Assembly: GCA_003220905.1 (NCBI GenBank)
Contig: QHTS01000012.1
Location: forward strand, 1 to 8,907
From: Gemmatimonadota bacterium
GTDB taxonomy: Bacteria; Gemmatimonadota; Gemmatimonadetes; Gemmatimonadales; GWC2-71-9
Direction: 5' to 3'
Length of the DNA stretch: 8,907 nt
This document shows positions 1-5,025 of this stretch, in pieces; the stretch's first letter is position 1; each line of letters begins with the position of its first letter. Both the position numbers and the translations under genes were made by a program. The notes beneath the pieces were generated by a model. That model saw only the letters and a list, made by a program, of their open reading frames with translations. It was not told the origin of the DNA and did no database searches.

Positions 1-259
1 CGAGGACGTGAAGCTCTCGCTCGAGAACAACGTCCTCACGATCAAGGGCGCGAAGCAGCAGGTCGCCGAGGAGCGCACCGAGCGGGTGCACCGCTATGAG
101 CGGACCTATGGCACCTTCGAGCGCAGCTTCACCCTGCCCGCGACCGTGGATGCGAGCAACATCAAGGCGAGCTACGAGCACGGCGTTCTCACCGTGACGC
201 TCCCCAAGGCGGAGAAGGCGAAGCCGCGGCAGATCGAGGTGCAGGTCGTGCCGAAGTAA
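1..259 (+). CDS. Hsp20 family small heat-shock protein, 3' part (5' end outside window)
   Basis: This is the C-terminal part of an ATP-independent holdase chaperone of the alpha-crystallin/Hsp20 family, which binds unfolding proteins as large oligomers in the cytoplasm. The frame is open from base 2 to the TAA at 257-259, giving 85 residues. It starts inside the alpha-crystallin domain with EDVKLSLENNVLTIKG, a hallmark strand of the family. Next come the RYERTYGTFERSFTLP segment, the conserved GVLTVTLPK motif near the end of the domain, and a short tail with an I-x-V motif (IEV) of the kind that docks subunits in these oligomers. The GTG at 8-10 is an internal valine codon and not a start; the real start lies upstream of the window. 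It is the only plus-strand gene seen and converges on the receiver-like gene. Recognition is firm; the exact subfamily cannot be told from the fragment. Confidence 0.93.
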   Translation, partial: EDVKLSLENNVLTIKGAKQQVAEERTERVHRYERTYGTFERSFTLPATVDASNIKASYEHGVLTVTLPKAEKAKPRQIEVQVVPK

Positions 260-282
260 CGAGAGCGGCAGTCCGGACGTTG

Positions 283-312
283 CGTAGGGGCGCAGCATGC
301 TGCGCCTCTACG
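283..312. repeat. 30-bp palindrome between convergent gene ends
   Basis: The arms CGTAGGGGCGCAGCA (283-297) and TGCTGCGCCTCTACG (298-312) are reverse complements at 14 of 15 positions. The exception (288/307) forms a G-U pair in a plus-strand transcript. It sits 23 nt after the Hsp20 stop and contains the TAG stop of the minus-strand receiver gene at 308-310. It lacks a T-tract, so it is not a textbook intrinsic terminator. It could still stop or stabilise transcripts from both sides, or be a dispersed REP-type palindrome. No other copy is present in this window. Confidence 0.85.
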
Positions 313-610
313 TGTTCAGGAGATCCCGCAGCCGTTCCTCCACCTGGGAATTCGGCACGGCCGTAGCCCCCGCCTCGCGCGCCGCGCGCAGCAGTTCCAC
401 TTCGATGTGTGAGCCATAGGCGAGAACGGGGATGCCGCGCCGTACAAGCTCGCCGATCCGCTCCGTCGCTCCCGGCCCGCTGAGCTCCAGCACCGCGAGA
501 TCGCAGGCGGCCTCGTCCCGGGACACGTCCGCGCCGGCGGCGGCCACCACGCCGCCGAGCTTCGAGCGGAACAACAGGTCCCGCGTGGCGAGCAAGACGC
601 GCTTAGGCAT
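308..610 (-). CDS. Degenerate response-regulator receiver-like protein (stand-alone)
   Basis: This 100-residue protein has the alternating beta-alpha pattern of a CheY-like receiver domain: RVLLATRDLLFRSKL for strand 1/helix 1, CDLAVLELSGPG for strand 3, IPVLAYGSHIEVELLRAA for strand 4/helix 4, and AGATAVPNSQVEERLRDLL for strand 5/helix 5. The usual phosphorylation residues are missing. The acidic pair after strand 1 is reduced to ATRD, the phosphoacceptor aspartate position carries Glu42, and the lysine near strand 5 appears to be replaced in VPNSQ. It is therefore probably a phosphorylation-independent pseudo-receiver. No output domain is attached. It starts inside the 3' end of the metallopeptidase gene (8-nt overlap, ATGCCTAA), so the two are likely translationally coupled. 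Its TAG stop lies in the 283-312 palindrome. The fold assignment is fairly sure; its partner and function are unknown. Confidence 0.72.
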   Translation of the reverse strand: MPKRVLLATRDLLFRSKLGGVVAAAGADVSRDEAACDLAVLELSGPGATERIGELVRRGIPVLAYGSHIEVELLRAAREAGATAVPNSQVEERLRDLLNT

Positions 611-1298
611 CTCGGACCGTGACCTCCACGACCTCTTGCACCAGGGCCGGCCGGCGCCGGAACAACTCGAGCAGCCGGGGAGCGGGCCTCACGACCAGGA
701 CGGCATCGCCGGGTGGCGGCTCCACCAGACCCTCGAGAGTAAGGAAGAGCGGCCCCGCGCCCCCGCGGGGAGGCGCCACGCGATACCGCCGCCCGTGCCA
801 CACGAGATCCCCTTGCTCCCCGCTCCCTGCTCCCTGCTCCCTCTCGATGAACACATCGTCGTCGACTTTCCAGATGCCGTCGTGGAGCGCCTCTCCCGAC
901 CGGAAGAAGGACGGATCGAACGGGTGGCCCTCGTGCCGCGCGAAGTTCTGCTCGGCGGCCCAGTCGTATGCGGCGAGGGCGTCCACGTTCGCACGCCATT
1001 CGAGGTGATGACGCAGCTCGTGGGTGAGCGTCTCCCAGGCCTCCGCACGCCAGTCGAAGTCGCCGAGCCGGCCGAGGCTCGCGAACGAGCCGTAATGGAG
1101 GATGATCCGAGAGTGCAGATCGGCGCCGCTCCCGCTCCACTCGAGCGGCACGCACTCACCCAGCGTGTAGACGTCGCCGTGCACCGGATGGGGGAGCGCC
1201 TTGGGGCTGACGTCCACCGCCACCACACCGCCCCTGAACTCCGCTGGGATCTCGCGCACCAACCGCTCGACCAGCGAACGGAACTCATCCAGCCGCAC
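603..1298 (-). CDS. Small HExxH zinc metallopeptidase-like protein (minimal zincin type)
   Basis: The chosen GTG start at 1296-1298 gives 231 residues beginning VRLDEFRSLVERLVREIP. The core is THELRHHLEW: an HExxH zinc motif (His93, Glu94, His97 in this numbering) followed by another His and, seven residues after HExxH, an Asp. Upstream stretches, a helix ending in REIPAEF, a GVVAVDVSP strand and SRIILHYGSF before the motif, match the order seen in the small zincin_1/DUF1025 family. Family membership is inferred from this pattern; substrate and activity are unknown. There is no signal peptide or membrane segment. The frame stays open to an ATG at 1382, but the extra 28 residues would be encoded almost wholly by the heptamer hairpin at 1312-1391, so I treat that extension as spurious. 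A second heptamer repeat (813-840) lies inside the gene and encodes the low-complexity EREQGAGSGEQGD. The gene overlaps the receiver gene by 8 nt. Confidence 0.68.
   Translation of the reverse strand: MRLDEFRSLVERLVREIPAEFRGGVVAVDVSPKALPHPVHGDVYTLGECVPLEWSGSGADLHSRIILHYGSFASLGRLGDFDWRAEAWETLTHELRHHLEWRANVDALAAYDWAAEQNFARHEGHPFDPSFFRSGEALHDGIWKVDDDVFIEREQGAGSGEQGDLVWHGRRYRVAPPRGGAGPLFLTLEGLVEPPPGDAVLVVRPAPRLLELFRRRPALVQEVVEVTVRDA
813..840. repeat. Four tandem heptamers inside the metallopeptidase gene
   Basis: Four consecutive 7-mers lie here: TTGCTCC, CCGCTCC, CTGCTCC, CTGCTCC (GGAGCAG-type on the coding strand). A period of seven is not a codon multiple, so the repeat is read in shifting frames and yields a Gly/Gln/Ser-rich patch (around EQGAGSGEQG) in the encoded protein. 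It lies well downstream of the HExxH motif, probably in a loop or linker. Its sequence differs from the TGCGGAR heptamers at 1312-1391, but the unit length is the same. Confidence 0.8.
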
Positions 1299-1311
1299 GG
1301 CCCCGCCACCG

Positions 1312-1391
1312 CAGTGCGGAATGCGGAAGTCGGAATGCGGAATCGACGTCCGCCCTTCCATTCCGCACTCCGCACTCCGCATTCCGCATTA
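1312..1391. repeat. Inverted clusters of TGCGGAR heptamers forming a long hairpin after glyQS
   Basis: Two 32-nt arms, 1312-1343 and 1360-1391, are reverse complements at 26 of 32 positions, including a 13-bp perfect run, with a 16-nt loop. Each arm is made of about four 7-mers of the form TGCGGAA or TGCGGAG. The element fills nearly all of the 90-nt gap between the glyQS stop and the chosen metallopeptidase start. The first bases of the minus-strand arm (TAATGCGG) supply the TAA stop of glyQS. In RNA it would form a strong stem after glyQS, but no T-tract follows. It may act as an mRNA 3' stabiliser or transcription barrier, or be a mobile heptamer repeat like the STRR repeats known from cyanobacteria. 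Confidence 0.85.
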
Positions 1392-2726
1392 GCTCCTCAG
1401 GCGCTCCGCCAGATATTCGGCGAGCCGGTCGGCGGCGACGCGAATCTGTTTGAGCGTATCCCGGTCCCGCACGGTCACGCTACCGTCCTGCGTGGACTGG
1501 CCGTCGATGGTAATGCCGAACGGCGTGCCGGCCTCGTCCTGGCGACGGTAGCGGCGACCGATCGAGCCGCCGTCGTCGTAGAACGTGTTGTAGTGCTTGC
1601 GTAGATCGTCGAAGATGCGGCGCGCGAGCTCGGGCATCCCGTCCTTGTTCACCAACGGGAACACCGCCGCTTTCAACGGAGCGATCGCGGGATGCAGCCG
1701 CAAGACCACCCGCTTCTCTCCTTCCACCTCTTCCTCGTGGTACGCGTCCACCATCACCACGAGCGTCGTGCGGTCGGCGCCCGCCGAAGTTTCGACCACG
1801 TACGGAATGAATCGCTCGTTCGTGGCGACATCCAGGTACTCGAGCTTCTTCCCCGAGAATTCCTGGTGCCGCGACAGGTCGAAGTTCGTCCGGTTGTGGA
1901 TCCCTTCGAATTCCTGCCAGCCGAAGGGAAACTCATACTGCACGTCGTAGGCGTCCGTGGCGTAGTGCGCCAGCTCGTCTTTCGTGTGCTGGTGGAACCG
2001 CAGCTTCTCGGGCCGCACGCCCAATCCGGCCAGCCACTTCATCCGCTCGTGGCGCCAGAACTCGAACCACTCGAGGTCCGTGCCCGGCTTCACGAAGAAC
2101 TGCATCTCCATCTGCTCGAACTCACGGGTCCGAAAGATGAAGTTGCCGGGGGTGATCTCGTTCCGGAACGCCTTACCGATCTGCGCGATCCCGAAGGGGA
2201 TCTTCTGGCGCGACGACTGCAGCACGTTGAGATAGTTGACGTAGATCCCCTGCGCCGTCTCGGGCCGGAGGTACACCACGGACGCCGCCTCCTCGACCGG
2301 ACCCATGAACGTCTTGAACATGAGGTTGAACATGCGCGGCGCGGTCAGCGTCCCCTTGCTGCCGCACACCGGGCACTGCGCCGTGGGCTCGCCGGGCGTG
2401 CCCTTGATCCGGGGGTCGTCGGCGCGGAAGCGATTCTTGCAGTGCTTGCAGTCCACCAGGGGATCGGTGAATCCAGCCACGTGGCCCGACGCTTCCCAGA
2501 CCTTCGGGTGCATGAGAATCGCGGCGTCCAGGCCCTCGATGTCCTCGCGGTCGTGGACCATCGCGCGCCACCAGCGCTCCTTGATGTTTTTCTTGAGCTC
2601 GACGCCCAGCGGGCCGTAGTCCCACACCGAGCCGAGGCCGCCGTAGATCTCCGAGGACTGGAACACGAAGCCGCGCCGCTTGGCCAGCGACACGACCTTG
2701 TCCATCACGTTGTCGGTTGGGGGCAT
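1389..2726 (-). CDS. glyQS: Glycyl-tRNA synthetase, single-chain dimeric (alpha2) type
   Basis: This enzyme charges tRNA-Gly with glycine using ATP in the cytoplasm. The 445-residue length fits the compact bacterial alpha2 form rather than the separate alpha/beta subunits. Visible parts are: the N-terminal RGFVFQSSEIYGGLGSVWDYGP segment typical of the family; two CxxC pairs (Cys93/96 and Cys118/121) placed as in the zinc-binding insertion; class II motif 2 with FRNEI at 187-191 and the following REFEQMEMQFF; motif 3 GADRTTLVVMVDAY near 316-329; and a C-terminal anticodon-binding domain from about residue 345, beginning LHPAIAPLKAAVFPL. The ATG at 2726 was chosen. A second ATG at 2703-2705 (residue 8) would also leave the domain intact, and neither has a clear Shine-Dalgarno site. 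The gene follows the glycerate kinase after 26 nt, so they are probably cotranscribed. Its TAA touches the heptamer hairpin. Confidence 0.96.
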   Translation of the reverse strand: MPPTDNVMDKVVSLAKRRGFVFQSSEIYGGLGSVWDYGPLGVELKKNIKERWWRAMVHDREDIEGLDAAILMHPKVWEASGHVAGFTDPLVDCKHCKNRFRADDPRIKGTPGEPTAQCPVCGSKGTLTAPRMFNLMFKTFMGPVEEAASVVYLRPETAQGIYVNYLNVLQSSRQKIPFGIAQIGKAFRNEITPGNFIFRTREFEQMEMQFFVKPGTDLEWFEFWRHERMKWLAGLGVRPEKLRFHQHTKDELAHYATDAYDVQYEFPFGWQEFEGIHNRTNFDLSRHQEFSGKKLEYLDVATNERFIPYVVETSAGADRTTLVVMVDAYHEEEVEGEKRVVLRLHPAIAPLKAAVFPLVNKDGMPELARRIFDDLRKHYNTFYDDGGSIGRRYRRQDEAGTPFGITIDGQSTQDGSVTVRDRDTLKQIRVAADRLAEYLAERLRS

Positions 2727-2752
2727 ATGAGGGGCGGAAGATAGGCGGGCCG

Positions 2753-3841
2753 CTACGCGCCGGGCAACCCGAATGCTTCGCGTACCGCCCGCTCGGCGAG
2801 GGCCGCGATACCGGCGGCGTCGAGCACGCGCCCTTCGCCGTCGAGCGCGTGCAGGCCGACGAGCCCTTCGACCTTGCCCGCCACCACCGCGACTCGCGTC
2901 TTCGCCGCCTGGGCGCGTCGCACCACCTCGCCCGACGCCTTCCCGACGAGCGACGTCTTGTCGAAGGAGCCCTCGCCGGTGATCACCAGCTGGGCCTTGG
3001 CGAGCGCCGCGTCAAACCCCACCCGCGCCAGCACCCACTCCGCTCCGCCCGTGAGCTGGGCTTTGGCGAAGCACACGAGACCCGCGCCGAGTCCCCCCGC
3101 GGCACCACCCCCGGGCAGCGTCGCGAGGTCGCCACGGCCGTGCCGGCCCATCAGCTCGGCGAGCCGCTCGAGTCCTCGCGTGAGGAGCTTCACCCCTTCG
3201 GGTCCCGCCCCCTTCTGCGGCCCGAACACGGGGGCGGCGCCCTGCGGGCCAACCAACGGTGTGGTGACATCGGCGAGCGCGATGACCCGCGCCGCCAGGC
3301 CCCATCCCCCAGCGCATTCCGCCAGGTGCGCGAGCGACCCCCCACCTTCTGGAAGTGGCTCTCCCACACTGTCCAGGAACGACCAGCCAAGTCCGCGCGC
3401 CGCACCCGTGCCGCCGTCCACGGTGGCGGAGCCGCCCAGACCCACGACCACCGTCTTGGCACCCCGTTCGACCGCTTCCCAGACCAGCTCGCCCACGCCC
3501 CGCGTGGTAGCCCGCAGCGGGTCGAGCTCCTCCGGCTTGAGGAGCGCGATGCCGCACGCGGTCGCACTCTCGAAGATCGCGGTTTCCGGATCCACCCAAC
3601 CGAGCTCGGCTGACACCGGCTCCCCCAGCGGCCCGGTGACCGTCAGGCGCTCTCGCAACGCGCCGGGTGCCAGCACGGCATCGAGCAGCCCGTCGCCCCC
3701 GTCCGAAATGGGGCACTGGAGCACGGACGCGTCCGGGAGCGCCCGCCGAGCCCCAACCGCCATGGCGTCGGCGACCTGGCGGGGCCCCAGAGTGCCCTTA
3801 AAAGCTGCAGGAGCGATCAGTATGAGCGCTGTATCTTGCAT
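2753..3841 (-). CDS. glxK: Glycerate 2-kinase (GlxK/GarK family)
   Basis: This enzyme phosphorylates D-glycerate with ATP to 2-phosphoglycerate, feeding glyoxylate- or sugar-acid-derived carbon into lower glycolysis. The 362 residues are close to the usual length and carry the family's motifs in order: IAPAAFKGTL at 9-18, CPISDGGDG at 43-51, the ATACG and DPLRATTRGVGELV region at 94-120, GLGGSATVDGG at 134-144, the glycine-rich FGPQKGA at 206-212 and GGGAAGGLGAG at 244-254, and TGEGSFDKTSLVGKA at 288-302. The ATG at 3839-3841 is the only reasonable start because the first conserved strand begins at residue 5. Only a weak Shine-Dalgarno-like TTAGAG precedes it. The start codon lies in one of two operator-like repeats (3837-3847 and 3856-3866), which suggests repression at initiation. 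glyQS follows after 26 nt. Pairing a glycerate kinase with a glycine-tRNA ligase could reflect glyoxylate/glycine metabolism, but that is inference. Confidence 0.94.
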   Translation of the reverse strand: MQDTALILIAPAAFKGTLGPRQVADAMAVGARRALPDASVLQCPISDGGDGLLDAVLAPGALRERLTVTGPLGEPVSAELGWVDPETAIFESATACGIALLKPEELDPLRATTRGVGELVWEAVERGAKTVVVGLGGSATVDGGTGAARGLGWSFLDSVGEPLPEGGGSLAHLAECAGGWGLAARVIALADVTTPLVGPQGAAPVFGPQKGAGPEGVKLLTRGLERLAELMGRHGRGDLATLPGGGAAGGLGAGLVCFAKAQLTGGAEWVLARVGFDAALAKAQLVITGEGSFDKTSLVGKASGEVVRRAQAAKTRVAVVAGKVEGLVGLHALDGEGRVLDAAGIAALAERAVREAFGLPGA

Positions 3842-3866
3842 TATGCTCTAAAACATGCATTATGCT
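3837..3866 (-). promoter_or_regulatory. Two-site operator-like repeat at the glycerate kinase start
   Basis: The 11-mer TGCATTATGCT (plus strand) occurs at 3837-3847 and again at 3856-3866, 19 bp apart, close to two helical turns. Each copy contains the near-palindrome GCAT-N-ATGC. The proximal copy covers the ATG of the glycerate kinase, and the distal copy contains CATAAT on the minus strand (3859-3864), a good match to a -10 box. No convincing -35 is seen at 16-18 nt from it. The layout fits a dimeric repressor bound twice over a promoter and start codon; no regulator gene is in the window. Confidence 0.5.
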
Positions 3867-4013
3867 ATACGTTCTACTTGTGCGTTTTTCGCTATGTGCC
3901 GTAGTAATCGCCATTACGCGGCAGGCACCGTTCTTGCTCGGCAAGCCTACGGCTTATCGAGCGCTTCGTCTCGCTCGCATCGGGTTCTAGGGCGCACGAT
4001 GTCGAGCAGGCGA
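3842..4013. other. 172-nt AT-rich, hairpin-rich spacer upstream of the glycerate kinase
   Basis: This is the longest gap without a recognised gene. Its left part is markedly AT-rich: 3841-3900 holds 23 G+C in 60 bases, unlike the GC-rich genes on either side. It contains short stem-loops: GTAAT/ATTAC at 3904-3917, CTTGC/GCAAG at 3933-3945, the overlapping and so alternative AAGCC/GGCTT at 3943-3955, and CGAGCG/CGCTCG at 3958-3977. No credible protein-coding frame and no tRNA cloverleaf were found. It is probably the promoter and leader of the glycerate kinase-glyQS operon. A plus-strand small RNA ending at 4049 is an alternative. Confidence 0.6.
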
Positions 4014-5012
4014 TCACCCCCCAGGGGCAACTCTGGGGGGTTTGCTTTTGACATGGTCGCAGATCCGCCCGCCATGCTCGCGCCCGTTCTCGATGAAGAT
4101 CTTGTTGGCGTCGAAGCCGGACGCGAGCACGCCGGCGATGTACACACCTGGCACGTTCGTTTCCATCGTTTCGGGCGCGTGCCGCGGGACGCCGCTGATC
4201 TCATCCACCGCCACGCCCACCGATCGGAGCAGCGAGAGGTCCGCGGTGTAGCCGGTCAGGGCCAGGACGAAATCCGCCGGAATCGTCTCCCGCTCGCCGT
4301 CCGGATCGCGACGCACGATGACCTCTGACCGCCTGATCTCGACCACGCGACTGCACCACCGAACGGCGACCCGGCCCTCTTTCACGCGGTTGGTGATGTC
4401 GGGCAGGATCCACGGCTTCACCCCCCGGTCGAACTCGCTCAGAAAGTGCACCATGGTGACGCGGGCGCCGATCCGGCACAGCTCGAGCGCCGCCTCCACC
4501 GCACTGTTGCCGCCGCCCACCACGACAACGCGCTGCTGCCAGTAGGGATGCGGCTCCACGAAGAAGTGCGATACGTGCGGGAGATCCTCCCCGGGGACGC
4601 GGAGCGGGTTAGGCGACTCGAAGTAGCCGGTCGCGAACACCAGGTGACGGCTCGCGACGGTCTCTGGCTCAGGGCTCCCGGGGTGCTGCGCTACGAGCTC
4701 GAACCCGTCTCGCGCCCGTGTCACGCGCGACACCGTGTGATACTGGCGCACATCCAGCTCGAAGTGCTCCGCCACCTTCCGATAGTAGGTCAGGGCTTCG
4801 CGTCGCGTGGGCTTGTCGCCGGCAGTCACGAACGGCACCCCGATCTCGAGCTTGTCGGGCGTCGAGAAGAACGTCATATACAAGGGGTAGCGCATGAGAC
4901 TCGAGGCGACGGGCCCCTTGTCGAACAGCGAGCAGCTCAGACGGGCGCGCTTCGCCGCCACGCCCACCGCGAGCCCGCAGGGCCCGGCTCCGATCACTGC
5001 GACGTCGAGCAT
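4014..5012 (-). CDS. ypdA: YpdA-family FAD/NADPH oxidoreductase, putative bacillithiol disulfide reductase
   Basis: YpdA proteins are flavin enzymes that use NADPH to reduce bacillithiol disulfide back to bacillithiol in the cytoplasm. The 332-residue protein has an FAD-binding IGAGPCG near the N terminus with the family's conserved cysteine in it, then the diagnostic RYPLYMTFFSTPDKLEIG and the KPTRREALTYYRKV segment. These are followed by an ATG motif (VFATGYFESP), the NADPH-site VVVVGGGNSAVEAALE, and the C-terminal GVYIAGVLASG...KIFIENGREHGGRI. There is no CxxC of the thioredoxin reductase type, which supports YpdA over TrxB. An in-frame TTG immediately precedes the ATG at 5010-5012; I chose the ATG. 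It follows purA by 13 nt, so the pair is probably an operon. The last codons form the hairpin at 4016-4041. The family assignment is strong. Bacillithiol as the actual thiol in this organism is inference, since no bsh biosynthesis gene is in view. Confidence 0.92.
   Translation of the reverse strand: MLDVAVIGAGPCGLAVGVAAKRARLSCSLFDKGPVASSLMRYPLYMTFFSTPDKLEIGVPFVTAGDKPTRREALTYYRKVAEHFELDVRQYHTVSRVTRARDGFELVAQHPGSPEPETVASRHLVFATGYFESPNPLRVPGEDLPHVSHFFVEPHPYWQQRVVVVGGGNSAVEAALELCRIGARVTMVHFLSEFDRGVKPWILPDITNRVKEGRVAVRWCSRVVEIRRSEVIVRRDPDGERETIPADFVLALTGYTADLSLLRSVGVAVDEISGVPRHAPETMETNVPGVYIAGVLASGFDANKIFIENGREHGGRICDHVKSKPPRVAPGG
4016..4049 (+). terminator. Intrinsic terminator-like hairpin (plus orientation) at the ypdA 3' end
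   Basis: ACCCCCCAG (4016-4024) and CTGGGGGGT (4033-4041) form a perfect 9-bp stem with an 8-nt loop. TTTGCTTTT follows on the plus strand, so the U-rich tail is in plus orientation, although no plus-strand gene is recognised upstream. On the minus strand the stem lies in the last codons of ypdA and ends at its TGA, without a T-tract. It may protect the ypdA mRNA end, stop antisense transcription, or end an unrecognised plus-strand RNA. Confidence 0.6.
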
Positions 5013-5025
5013 CAACGAGCCACTG

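Noticed and set aside
1312..1391. CRISPR array or invertible DNA site for the heptamer repeats
   Set aside because: The units are 7 bp without spacers, and no recombinase or Cas gene is near. Heptamer hairpin is the simpler description.
432..1604. Long plus-strand open frame of 390 codons opposite the receiver, metallopeptidase and glyQS genes
   Set aside because: It runs antisense to three well-supported genes and its peptide is Pro/Arg/Ala-rich without any domain. Long antisense frames are expected in GC-rich DNA.
1692..2744. 350-codon plus-strand open frame across glyQS
   Set aside because: It is fully antisense to glyQS, which has every catalytic motif. The translated product is low-complexity and shows no recognisable fold.
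2717..3851. Two long plus-strand frames opposite the glycerate kinase
   Set aside because: Both are shadows of the kinase reading frame with Ser/Pro/Arg-rich products. The minus-strand kinase has all family motifs.
3901..4010. tRNA or known riboswitch in the spacer upstream of the glycerate kinase
   Set aside because: The stems are only 5-6 bp, there is no TTC-loop signature, acceptor stem or known aptamer core, and overlapping alternatives exclude a cloverleaf.
3855..4328. Plus-strand open frame starting in the AT-rich spacer and running into ypdA
   Set aside because: Most of it is antisense to ypdA, there is no domain, and the terminator-like hairpin at 4016-4049 interrupts it. A noncoding RNA was considered instead.
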